This document shows, in pieces, positions 1 to 6,923 of a DNA stretch of 8,311 nt. Source of the DNA: Spirochaetaceae bacterium (GTDB taxonomy: Bacteria > Spirochaetota > Spirochaetia > Treponematales > Breznakiellaceae); NCBI GenBank assembly GCA_031256815.1, contig JAIRPU010000082.1, positions 1 through 8,311 on the forward strand. The letters run 5' to 3'. The translations under genes and the position numbers were made by a program. The notes under the pieces were generated by a model. The model was not told the origin of the DNA. It did not search any database and was given only the letters and a program-made list of their open reading frames with translations. Position 1 is the first letter of the stretch. Every line of letters begins with the position of its first letter.

Positions 1-6
1 GTGTAA

Positions 7-22
7 AATCCGCCTTCGGATT
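7..22. other. small perfect hairpin near left edge
   Basis: The sequence AATCCG, a CCTT loop and CGGATT form a perfect 6-bp stem. On the plus strand it is followed by A residues, so it is not a standard plus-strand terminator. On the minus strand the stem runs into a short T tract. It may be the end of a transcript lying outside the window, or chance. The assignment is weak. Confidence 0.3.
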
Positions 23-32
23 AAAAAACGCA

Positions 33-60
33 TTGACAATATTTTAAAATATTATAATAT
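33..60 (+). promoter_or_regulatory. sigma-70-like promoter, predicted leaderless start of the 68-1327 gene
   Basis: A perfect TTGACA lies at 33-38 and TAATAT at 55-60, separated by 16 nt. An overlapping TATAAT at 53-58 gives a shorter 14-nt spacer. The TAATAT hexamer ends 7 nt before the ATG at 68, so transcription would begin at or one base from the start codon. No Shine-Dalgarno sequence precedes the ATG. The promoter call is from consensus matching only. Confidence 0.55.
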
Positions 61-67
61 TTTAACC

Positions 68-1327
68 ATGGGGCGTGTCATAAAATTAACGTTCTGGATT
101 GGCGTGTGCTGCGTGTTCATTCTTTGCTGCAGCGCGGCAGTTGTGCCTTACATCGAAGAAGACGCCACAGGCAAAATCGAACTAACCAGCCCCTATATCT
201 GGAAAGACAGCTCCGGCACAGAACATTCATTTAATATGAACACGGAAGGAATAAGCATAAAACAAATAAGAAAAATATCAGACGGAAGTATCGAAATCTA
301 TCTTGGCGGCAGCATGGTAGCAAATGGAATTCCGGAAACATTGCACTGCGTCCCCTATCCCGATAATGCAGACATAAGCGGAACGCTTGACGAAAGCAAC
401 TCTATTGTAAGTGACTATAAAATTATAGAAGCGCAGCAGGGCTATCCGCCAAATACCTCTGTTTTAAGGAACATGGAAAAAGCGATAGCGCTTGGCGCGC
501 AAAACAAAGACGCCAGATTTACCGTTGTAACAATAAGCGGGCTTGTCCCGCACGACCGTTTTATTACCATAAACGAAGAAAACGATTCTCTCCGGCTTTT
601 TTCAGAGGCTCACGAAAAAGAATTTAACGCAATATCGGCGGTTTTTTACAGAGAGTCCCTGCCTTTACGCAGAATAGTTACATTTTACGAAGACCCCAAT
701 TATTTTTCAAACGACGGAATGTTGCATAACGAGCTTGTCTATCGTGGCAGCAAGACGCAAAAGGGCGGTTTTAATATATTAATCTGGAATGGCGCGGATA
801 ATAAAAGAGCCGTATATACAGTAAGAAACGGACATGAAGTTTCAAAATTTATAGTTGACTGGAATAATGTTAATTTTTTTGACATTCCTCTTATGAATGT
901 TGTTTGGAACGCCACCCAGATTTCTACAGTTATTAGTGAGTATAACAATATAATCCTTAGCAGCGCCAATGAAGCGAGTAAACAATATGTTGCAAATGCT
1001 ACGATAAAGAGTTATACGTCAAGCGATATAGACGGCCGTCCGCCGCTTTCTGTTGCGGAAGGGCTTGCGCCGACGTTTTCTCCATCCAACGCCACAGTAA
1101 AAAAATTCTATTTTAAAGATACATCAGGTATTATATATCAGGATAATTTTTTGGAATTAGACCATGTTCGTTTTGAAGTAGCCGACCGTGTAAGGGTAAG
1201 CGCCATTAAAAACGCCGGTACCACCTCACTTGAACGCGCTAACCTTATAATTGAACTTTACCGCGAAAACGAAAGCCTCCCTGTTCAAACGGTTCAGCTT
1301 GAAATTAAGGTAAAAGTGGAGCCATAG
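68..1327 (+). CDS. secreted protein of unknown function
   Basis: This is a 419-residue protein I do not recognise. Residues 1-24 form an export signal: a basic start (MGRVIK), a hydrophobic stretch to about residue 20, and SAA before V25 as a possible signal peptidase I site. The signal holds four cysteines (14, 15, 20, 21). C20 or C21 could be lipidated under the loose spirochaetal lipobox, but the preceding residues (ILC) are not classical, so lipidation is uncertain. The mature part has no transmembrane segment, looks beta-rich with many alternating polar/hydrophobic stretches, and ends in a strand-rich region at about 365-419. I see no catalytic motif. The signal peptide fixes the start. 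It lies 92 nt upstream of fliM on the same strand, but fliM seems to have its own promoter, so a role in motility cannot be inferred. It is probably a periplasmic or outer-envelope protein. Confidence 0.8.
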   Translation: MGRVIKLTFWIGVCCVFILCCSAAVVPYIEEDATGKIELTSPYIWKDSSGTEHSFNMNTEGISIKQIRKISDGSIEIYLGGSMVANGIPETLHCVPYPDNADISGTLDESNSIVSDYKIIEAQQGYPPNTSVLRNMEKAIALGAQNKDARFTVVTISGLVPHDRFITINEENDSLRLFSEAHEKEFNAISAVFYRESLPLRRIVTFYEDPNYFSNDGMLHNELVYRGSKTQKGGFNILIWNGADNKRAVYTVRNGHEVSKFIVDWNNVNFFDIPLMNVVWNATQISTVISEYNNIILSSANEASKQYVANATIKSYTSSDIDGRPPLSVAEGLAPTFSPSNATVKKFYFKDTSGIIYQDNFLELDHVRFEVADRVRVSAIKNAGTTSLERANLIIELYRENESLPVQTVQLEIKVKVEP

Positions 1328-1384
1328 ACGCCGCCATATTCATAAAAAATGCCGGCCTTATAACTTTTATCAGCCTGCGGGTAG

Positions 1385-1413
1385 TTGCGCCGTGAATATA
1401 AATATGATAATAT
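1385..1413 (+). promoter_or_regulatory. candidate fliM promoter, predicted leaderless
   Basis: TAATAT at 1408-1413 ends exactly 6 nt before the fliM ATG, with a weak -35 match (TTGCGC, 1385-1390) 17 nt upstream. There is no purine-rich Shine-Dalgarno sequence in the roughly 20 nt before the ATG. The in-frame stop TAA at 1408-1410 excludes a longer protein. With a normal -10 to +1 distance, transcription would start on the A of the ATG. No sigma-28 type motif was recognisable. Confidence 0.45.
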
Positions 1414-1419
1414 ACAATT

Positions 1420-2451
1420 ATGACTGAAGTTCTGTCGCAGGACGAAATTGACCAGCTTTTAACGGCTATTAACGCCGGCGAGTCGGAAACAGAGAATTAC
1501 AAACCTGCAGCCGACACCCGGAAAATAAAAATCTACGACTTTAAGCGTCCGGATAAGTTCTCAAAGGAGCAAATTCGTACCGTGCAGATTATGCACGAAA
1601 CTTTTGCGCGGCTTACAACTACGGCGCTTTCGGCAAATTTAAGAAGCATGGTGCATGTACACGTTGCCTCTGTAGACCAGCTTACATACGAAGAATTTAT
1701 TCGTTCCATACCAACTCCTACAACGCTTGCAATTATCAACATGGACCCCTTAAAAGGCAATTCAATATTGGAAATTGACCCGGCAATTACATTTTCTATA
1801 ATTGACCGCCTTTTTGGCGGCACCGGCGAAGGAACAAAACAGCAGCATGAGCTTACCGATATTGAACAATCTGTAATGGAAGGCATAATTGTTCGTATTC
1901 TGGGAAATATGCGCGAGGCATGGGCGCAGGTAATTGATTTGCGTCCGCGCCTTGGGCAAATAGATACAAACCCGCAGTTTGCGCAGATTGTTCCCCCAAC
2001 CGAAATGGTTGTACTTGTTACTCTTGAAACAAAAGTAGGCGAAGTAGAAGGAATGATGAACTTCTGTATTCCATATCTTACGATAGAGCCAATAATAGGC
2101 AAACTTTCCGCGCAATTCTGGTATTCTTCGGCACGGCAGACGGCAAATACAGAAAATGTTAACGTGCTTAGAGATAAACTCTACAGCGTCGATGTAAGTA
2201 TAACCGCGGAAGTTGGCAAAATTCATGTGCCTGTACGCGATGTGCTTGCGCTGCGCGCAGGAGATGTAATACAGCTTTACAATGTTCGTGTAGGCGACCC
2301 GTTTTCTGTAAATGTGGGTAACAAGACCAAATTTCAGTGCCGTCCGGGTGTTGTAGGCAAAAAAATGGCAGTACAAATCATAAAAAAAATGGCGGATATT
2401 GAACAGGAAGATCTTGAAGAGTTTATATCCGAAGGGGAGGATTTATTATGA
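1420..2451 (+). CDS. fliM: flagellar motor switch protein FliM
   Basis: FliM is the C-ring subunit that binds phosphorylated CheY and passes the signal to FliG, controlling the direction of flagellar rotation at the cytoplasmic face of the motor. The 343-residue length is usual. Residues 5-14 (LSQDEIDQLL) are the CheY-P binding peptide. A linker follows, then the CheC-like middle domain at about 45-230, containing LFGGTGEG (131-138), the conserved glycine loop that contacts FliG. The SpoA domain at about 252-325 pairs with FliN/FliY. The start is fixed because the conserved peptide begins at residue 5 and an in-frame stop lies four codons upstream. It overlaps fliY by 4 nt (ATGA), which suggests translational coupling and matched production of the two ring partners. 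It appears to have its own promoter. Nothing in the protein is degraded. Confidence 0.97.
   Translation: MTEVLSQDEIDQLLTAINAGESETENYKPAADTRKIKIYDFKRPDKFSKEQIRTVQIMHETFARLTTTALSANLRSMVHVHVASVDQLTYEEFIRSIPTPTTLAIINMDPLKGNSILEIDPAITFSIIDRLFGGTGEGTKQQHELTDIEQSVMEGIIVRILGNMREAWAQVIDLRPRLGQIDTNPQFAQIVPPTEMVVLVTLETKVGEVEGMMNFCIPYLTIEPIIGKLSAQFWYSSARQTANTENVNVLRDKLYSVDVSITAEVGKIHVPVRDVLALRAGDVIQLYNVRVGDPFSVNVGNKTKFQCRPGVVGKKMAVQIIKKMADIEQEDLEEFISEGEDLL
2434..2440 (+). promoter_or_regulatory. fliY ribosome binding site
   Basis: GGGGAGG lies 7 nt before the fliY ATG, inside the end of fliM. It is a strong Shine-Dalgarno sequence. It contrasts with fliM and the other transcription-leading genes here, which have none, and shows that Shine-Dalgarno recognition is used in this genome. 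Confidence 0.8.
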
Positions 2452-3473
2452 GTGACGGCGCTCTTTCTCAAGCCGAAATAGACGCTCTTTTATCGGGAGG
2501 CGGGCAGGCCGGCGCTAACGGCGGCGCGGCCGGCGGCAGCGCTCAGGATGCGTCAAAATCGCTGGAAACCTTTTTGTCTGGAAACGTCGAGACGCTTTCA
2601 TCGAATCTTTCGATGATGACAGGCGGCTCGGTAAGTTTTTCCGCGCCCGCTGTTAAAAAGACAAACCGCGATAATTTTTTGGCGGAATTGCCAGACAATG
2701 TTACAGCGGTAAAAATTGATTTTACGGCGGGTTTCCCCGGCGAACACAGTTTTTTGCTTGGCGAAGACCTTGCAAAGTCGATAGCCAGTTTGATGAACAA
2801 AGAAGAAAACATCGAACTTGACGGCGTTGCCATGTCAACAATAGGCGAAGTAGTTTCGCAAATGTCCGGCACAGAAATTACGGCGCTTACAAACAAAACC
2901 GGAAACAAGTCGATTGCTTCCGGTTCACCGGAAGCGGCCAATATGCCAAAGGCTACGGTTGCGCTTTCGCCGGATATTGCAGTTGCCGCTTACAAAATAA
3001 AGATTGGCGATACCGAACATACAATGTGGGAAGTTTTTGGCGCGCAGGTAGCGGACACGATAGCGGCAGCGCTTTCGCCGCAGAACGCGGCACAGGGCGG
3101 AGCGGCAGCTTCCGGTTTGCCTGGCGGCGCAATTCAGGGCGGTTATGGAATGCCGCCCAATATGCAGGGGGTTCAATTCCCAAACCTAAACGCCGCCACT
3201 TCTCCGCGGGAACAGGGAAACATCGGCCTTTTGATGGACGTGTTCATGGAAATGACCGTTGAGCTTGGACGTACCAGAAAACTCATAAAAGAAATTTTAC
3301 TTATGGGTGAAGGCACAATAATAGAACTGGACAAGCTTGCCGGTGAACCTGTAGATATTCTTGTAAATCACAAGTTAATTGCCAAAGGCGAAGTAGTTGT
3401 AATTGACGAAAACTTTGGCGTTCGCGTTACAGAAATAGTGTCGCCTGCCGAGCGTATGCCAGACATGACTTAG
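2448..3473 (+). CDS. fliY: flagellar motor switch protein FliY (CheC-like plus SpoA/FliN domains)
   Basis: FliY is the FliN-type C-ring subunit that joins the SpoA domain of FliM. In Bacillus it is also a CheY-P phosphatase. The 341 residues read as follows. LSQAEIDALL at 6-15 is a second CheY-P binding peptide resembling that of FliM. A Gly/Ala linker lies at 17-35. A CheC-like domain occupies about 38-185. A Gly/Pro/Gln-rich, probably flexible linker spans about 210-255. A C-terminal SpoA/FliN domain at about 257-335 (GRTRKLIKEILLMGEGTIIEL, then AGEPVDILVN) is well conserved. In the CheC-like part the usual E-x-x-N phosphatase motif reads E134-V-V-S137, and no E-x-x-N is seen near residues 40-47 where the first centre should lie. 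The protein is therefore probably structural and CheY-binding but not a phosphatase (inference). The gene has a strong ribosome binding site and overlaps the fliM stop. Confidence 0.93.
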   Translation: MSDGALSQAEIDALLSGGGQAGANGGAAGGSAQDASKSLETFLSGNVETLSSNLSMMTGGSVSFSAPAVKKTNRDNFLAELPDNVTAVKIDFTAGFPGEHSFLLGEDLAKSIASLMNKEENIELDGVAMSTIGEVVSQMSGTEITALTNKTGNKSIASGSPEAANMPKATVALSPDIAVAAYKIKIGDTEHTMWEVFGAQVADTIAAALSPQNAAQGGAAASGLPGGAIQGGYGMPPNMQGVQFPNLNAATSPREQGNIGLLMDVFMEMTVELGRTRKLIKEILLMGEGTIIELDKLAGEPVDILVNHKLIAKGEVVVIDENFGVRVTEIVSPAERMPDMT

Positions 3474-3478
3474 CCTTT

Positions 3479-3509
3479 GGCGCTATTGTTTAACTGCGCC
3501 GGCAGCGCA
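3479..3509. terminator. possible terminator between convergent genes
   Basis: The 36-nt gap between the ends of fliY and the apbE-like gene holds two mutually exclusive stems: GGCGC (3479-3483) with GCGCC (3496-3500), and TGCGC (3495-3499) with GCGCA (3505-3509). Neither is followed by a good U tract on either strand. The position between converging genes favours a termination role, but the structure is weak. Confidence 0.3.
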
Positions 3510-4481
3510 TTATTCACCGGTTTTAACTATTTTTCCATCTTCAAAAATGAAGATTGCTTTGGCGTCTTTAACTGTTTTTAAAAGCGAAACTCCGCGTTCA
3601 AAACCTAAAGCAAAAAGCGATGTGGAAAGGGCGTCCGCATCCATAGAGTTTTTTGCGATTACAGTTACAGAAACAATCCCATTGTAAACAGGAAAACCTG
3701 TCTCTGTTGAAAGTATATGATGATAGCGAATTCCATCTTCTTCAAAAAAACGTTCGTAGTTGCCTGAAGTTACCACAGAAGAGTCGGTAACTTCGACAAC
3801 TTCAACATATTCGCCGCGTTCGGCATTCGGATTTTGAACTCCAATCTTCCATGCGCTGCCGTCTCGTTTTTTGCCAAGCGCATAAATATTGCCGCCAAAA
3901 TCAACAAGCGCGCATTTAACGCCATTTTCCCGTAAAATTTGTACCGCTTCGTCTGCGGCATAACCCTTCGCTATAGCGCCAAGGTCGAGCGACATTCCTT
4001 CCATGCCAAATTTTACCGTACCTGAACTTTTATTTAATTCAACAGCGCGCCAGTCAACCAAAGCAAGCGCCGCTTTAATTTGTTCTTTTGTTGGGATTCG
4101 TTCCTGTTTTGTGCCTATGTTCCAGATTTTAACCAAAACGCCTATGCTGGGATCAAAAGCGGCGCGGCCATTTTTGTCCGCGGAAAGCGCCGCAAAATCC
4201 AGCGCGCGCGATAAAACAACGGCAAGTTCCGGCGGCAAGGGCAATTCGCCTGCGGCCGCGTTTTTATTTATATCATAAAGAATTGAATCTTCGCGGTTTG
4301 CGCTAAAAATCTCGTCCAGTTCTGTCATTCTTTTAAAAAGCTTATCAAATACAAATTCCTTGCCGGATTCGTAAATTTGAATTCTGCAGATAGTTCCAAA
4401 AACAAAAGCGCTGCGCTCGCTAAAATTCGGGGCGCAGGAGGCAAGCAATAAAATAAAGCCGGTATAACAAAAACGCCTCAT
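3510..4481 (-). CDS. ApbE-family FAD-binding lipoprotein (Ftp-like flavin transferase / FAD pyrophosphatase)
   Basis: ApbE/Ftp proteins bind FAD and, with Mg2+, either hydrolyse it to FMN and AMP or attach FMN to Thr/Ser of exported redox proteins such as Rnf/Nqr subunits. In treponemes they are periplasmic lipoproteins. The 323 residues begin with a signal ending in a classical lipobox, L13-A-S-C16. Family motifs follow: FGTICRIQIY (28-37), FDPSIGVLVKIWNIG (109-123), SLDLGAIAKGYAADEA (164-179, FAD site), DFGGNIYALG (194-203), HHILSTETGFPV (254-265) and MDADALSTSLFALG (280-293, metal-binding Asp region). The HH-I-x-DP-xTG motif common in the family reads HHILSTETG, losing the DP pair. The start overlaps the stop of the upstream gene by ATGA and has no Shine-Dalgarno sequence, so translation is probably coupled. 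Whether it hydrolyses FAD or flavinylates proteins cannot be decided from sequence. Confidence 0.92.
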   Translation of the reverse strand: MRRFCYTGFILLLASCAPNFSERSAFVFGTICRIQIYESGKEFVFDKLFKRMTELDEIFSANREDSILYDINKNAAAGELPLPPELAVVLSRALDFAALSADKNGRAAFDPSIGVLVKIWNIGTKQERIPTKEQIKAALALVDWRAVELNKSSGTVKFGMEGMSLDLGAIAKGYAADEAVQILRENGVKCALVDFGGNIYALGKKRDGSAWKIGVQNPNAERGEYVEVVEVTDSSVVTSGNYERFFEEDGIRYHHILSTETGFPVYNGIVSVTVIAKNSMDADALSTSLFALGFERGVSLLKTVKDAKAIFIFEDGKIVKTGE

Positions 4482-5905
4482 TGCGGAGAGCCGGAAATAT
4501 AACTTTGACTTAACTGTAGCCAGAGGTTTGTTTCGGCAGGCAGTTTTGACTGAACCGCGCGAAATTCCAAAAGCGCCATGTTATAGTTCCCCGTGTAAAC
4601 AAAGGCCTGCCCAAGATAAAAACGGGCGCGTGTTTCAACCTGGCTGGAAGTGTTTGCGGCTATTAAAGCCTGCAAGTCGGCAATCGCTTTATTCCAGTTT
4701 CGCCATGTAAAAGAAGTTTTTACGATAGACTGAAGTCTGTAATCATCGCTGGAAGGATCCGACAAAAGCAAATCCTGCTGAAAAACCTGCGGTTCGGGAA
4801 TGTAAAAATATACGCTTACAGGCGCAGACGCGCTTCCGGATATGGCCGGTTGTGTCATGCCCTGCTGCGCCGGCCTGCCCGGCTGCGAATAGACCGGCGG
4901 CGCCTGCGCGCTTGTCTGCGGCATATAAGCGGGCGGAAGCCCTTTTCTGGAAAGCGCCGCTTCGGCTTCAATACTTAATTTAGATGCCGCCGCCGCCTTC
5001 GGAATGGCGATTTCCTGTGTTCTTGCCGGATATAGCAGCGCGGGGTAAACCGTACTGTTTTGCCCGGGAATTAAAAGCAAATTGCCGGCGCGGATGTCTT
5101 CATCGTATAGTACCGCATAATAGTATGGAACTCCTGTTTTTACGTTGTCAAACACAGGGGAACGCGCCCCCGGAAGATGTACAACATCGGCGCTTAAAAT
5201 GTCGCCCGGCTTTGTCATGGGCGTTATGTTTCTGTAAACAGCGGCATTTTTGGACGGAAAAAGCTGCACAAAAGACACCCGTATCCTGTCTCCGTCCGGC
5301 ATGGCCGAAATGCCCGTTATTGTAGCGGTTTGCGGTAAGGTTACGCCTGTATCCTGTTTTTGCCGGACTGTAACCGCTGCCGGAGGGCTAAAAACCAGCG
5401 CCGGCGCTTCTCTTCTTTCTTCTGTTTCTTCCTGTGGCGGCTTAACCTGAATTTCCGCGGCATTTTTTAAAGGCGCGGAAAAACCGGCTGCCTGCGCCAT
5501 TCTGCTTGTGTTGTCCAAAAGAATTTCAACCATATTGTTGAATGGCACTATCATAAAAAACGGCATAGCGTTTTCGTCAGAACTTACTACAAAATAATAA
5601 AAAGTCCCCTGATGCGGAGCGCTGTCTACCCATGTTTTTTCGCCATACTTTACTTCTCCGCAAAGAGTGTCGCGCGGCGGTTTTCCGTTAAATGGGTGTA
5701 AAGCGCGATAAATGAATACCGGGCCGCGAACGCTTGGCGAATCTGTCCATGTAAGTTTTACGGATGAGGGCGGCGAAGTTCTTGCTTCAAGATGCGACAC
5801 AAAAGGAGCGAAGATTGAACCTTCGACCTGCGCGCCGGCATCTTTTGTGCATAAAAAGATGAGCGCCGTAATTGCCGCAAATTCCGCAAACCGTATCTTT
5901 TTCAT
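4478..5905 (-). CDS. secreted protein with two Fn3-like domains and a C-terminal TPR region
   Basis: This 475-residue protein has a cleavable signal: MKKIR, a hydrophobic core at 10-19, and AGA before Q26. Two beta-sandwich stretches look like fibronectin type III domains. The first is at about 33-125, with VKLTW, a VFIYRA strand and the closing GTFYYFVVSS. The second is at about 196-282, with IRVSF, AAVYRN and GVPYYYAVLY. A Pro/Gln/Ala-rich linker runs from about 300 to 365. The C-terminus, about 398-470, is alpha-helical and TPR-like (W-NKAIADLQALI, then ARFYLGQAFVYTGNYNMALLEFRAV). No enzyme motif is visible, so a periplasmic or surface scaffold role is likely. It leads a two-gene unit and overlaps the apbE-like gene by ATGA, which suggests a functional link, but the partner relationship is inference. 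An in-frame TAA two codons before the ATG fixes the start. No specific gene name can be given. Confidence 0.85.
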   Translation of the reverse strand: MKKIRFAEFAAITALIFLCTKDAGAQVEGSIFAPFVSHLEARTSPPSSVKLTWTDSPSVRGPVFIYRALHPFNGKPPRDTLCGEVKYGEKTWVDSAPHQGTFYYFVVSSDENAMPFFMIVPFNNMVEILLDNTSRMAQAAGFSAPLKNAAEIQVKPPQEETEERREAPALVFSPPAAVTVRQKQDTGVTLPQTATITGISAMPDGDRIRVSFVQLFPSKNAAVYRNITPMTKPGDILSADVVHLPGARSPVFDNVKTGVPYYYAVLYDEDIRAGNLLLIPGQNSTVYPALLYPARTQEIAIPKAAAASKLSIEAEAALSRKGLPPAYMPQTSAQAPPVYSQPGRPAQQGMTQPAISGSASAPVSVYFYIPEPQVFQQDLLLSDPSSDDYRLQSIVKTSFTWRNWNKAIADLQALIAANTSSQVETRARFYLGQAFVYTGNYNMALLEFRAVQSKLPAETNLWLQLSQSYISGSPQ

Positions 5906-5911
5906 ATCTTA

Positions 5912-5917
5912 ATTATA
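5912..5917 (-). promoter_or_regulatory. perfect -10 element, predicted leaderless start of the Fn3/TPR gene
   Basis: On the minus strand a perfect TATAAT is followed by exactly 6 nt (TAAGAT) and then the ATG at 5905. There is no Shine-Dalgarno sequence. The -35 region is poor; TAGTTT at a 17-nt spacing is the best candidate. The spacing predicts transcription starting on the A of the ATG. Confidence 0.5.
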
Positions 5918-5967
5918 TAAAAATCCCGCAATAAAAACTATCTTTATAATAATGACGATTCTATATG

Positions 5968-5986
5968 CGCCGTTCAAAAACCGGCG
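5968..5986. other. inverted repeat in the gap downstream of flhG
   Basis: CGCCG (5968-5972) and CGGCG (5982-5986) can form a 5-bp stem with a 9-nt loop in the 136-nt gap between flhG and the Fn3/TPR gene. No T tract follows on the minus strand, so it is not a convincing flhG terminator. I see no better terminator in this gap. Confidence 0.2.
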
Positions 5987-6041
5987 TTAAACAAGATTTT
6001 ATTAATGAATTACGCCTGCGATTTTAACGTTTAGCGGATTT

Positions 6042-6923
6042 TTATGTTCCAAACAGGCGTTTAACCATGGTTCCAAACCCGCCGCCTTCGCGTACATCGG
6101 TTTTTTCAAGCCGGTTAACGATATGCTGAACATTTTTTGACGCCTCACAGCGCGGAGAGTCGACCATAAACGGTTTTTGTTTTAGAACCGCCTGTCCAAC
6201 AGATTTATCATCAAAAACACAGCCTAAATATTCAAGTTTTAGATTGAGGAACTGGCCTGCAATGGTCGTCATGCGGTCGGCAACGGTTTTGGCTTCGGCG
6301 TAACTGTGAACGCTGTTTACAACGAGTTTTAGCCCCATGTTCAGATTATCTATTTCTGTGGCTATAATCTTGATAAGTCCATAGGCATCCGTTATGGCGG
6401 TTGGTTCAGGAGTTGTAATAATAACAACATCATCCGCCGCGGCTATAAAATCCAGAACGTTGCTATGAACGCCGGCGCTTGTGTCAATAATGATAATATC
6501 CGCATTTTGCAGGGTGTTTAGTTCTTCAATAAAATTTTGCCTTTCGTCTTCAGAAAGATTGGCAATTTTAGAGAAGCCGGAAGCGCCCGGTACTATTGAA
6601 ATACCATATTCAGTTTCTACGGTAATTTCCTTCATCGTTTTTTGCTTGCGAATAACATGGTAAAGGCTGAATTTGGGTATCATTTTGACCATAACATTGA
6701 CGTTTGCAAGCCCTAAATCGGCATCCATAACAACTACTTTTTTGCCAAGACGCACGTATGCAAGCGCCATGTTTACAGACATATTGGTCTTGCCGACCCC
6801 GCCTTTGCCGCTTGCCACAGTGATTATCCTGGTTTTTTTCTTGGGCTTGGACGGCGTGGAAATATCGGCGCTGCCCGCGCGGGCGCGCATCATTTCGCGT
6901 AATTTTTCAGCCTGGTCTTCCAT
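6042..6923 (-). CDS. flhG: flagellar number regulator FlhG (MinD-like ATPase)
   Basis: FlhG (also FleN, YlxH) is a MinD/ParA-type ATPase that controls flagellar number and placement, partly by stimulating the GTPase of FlhF; it cycles between cytoplasm and membrane. The 293-residue length is typical. Residues 3-9 (DQAEKLR) match the N-terminal FlhF-activating helix. The deviant Walker A motif is GKGGVGKTN (39-47) with both lysines. Switch I is DADLGLAN (67-74) and switch II is DTSAG (147-151). The final residues, about 283-292 (FGTMVKRLFG), form a short amphipathic basic/hydrophobic segment expected to act as the membrane-targeting helix. The start overlaps the end of flhF by 17 nt, so the two are co-transcribed and probably coupled. 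All key residues are present. It could be mistaken for a plain MinD, but the N-terminal helix and the flhF neighbour argue for FlhG. Confidence 0.95.
   Translation of the reverse strand: MEDQAEKLREMMRARAGSADISTPSKPKKKTRIITVASGKGGVGKTNMSVNMALAYVRLGKKVVVMDADLGLANVNVMVKMIPKFSLYHVIRKQKTMKEITVETEYGISIVPGASGFSKIANLSEDERQNFIEELNTLQNADIIIIDTSAGVHSNVLDFIAAADDVVIITTPEPTAITDAYGLIKIIATEIDNLNMGLKLVVNSVHSYAEAKTVADRMTTIAGQFLNLKLEYLGCVFDDKSVGQAVLKQKPFMVDSPRCEASKNVQHIVNRLEKTDVREGGGFGTMVKRLFGT

Noticed and set aside
1342..1370. Terminator between the 68-1327 gene and fliM
   Set aside because: Only an A/T-only 6-bp pairing (ATAAAA with TTTTAT) across a 17-nt loop, and no T tract after it; too weak to call.
1371..1400. 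Sigma-28 type flagellar promoter upstream of fliM
   Set aside because: GCCGTGAAT at 1389-1397 loosely resembles the sigma-28 -10, but no TAAA-type -35 lies at the right distance; the sigma-70-like match is better placed.
1533..2376. Long minus-strand reading frames opposite fliM (189 and 204 residues)
   Set aside because: They lie fully inside a clear fliM gene, have odd residue composition and no promoter or ribosome binding site; they are shadows of the fliM codons.
5318..5338. Possible flavinylation site (QTATIT, residues 192-197) in the Fn3/TPR protein, next to the apbE-like gene
   Set aside because: It resembles only the end of the Nqr/Rnf target motif; the conserved upstream Asp and the Ser/Gly before AT are missing.
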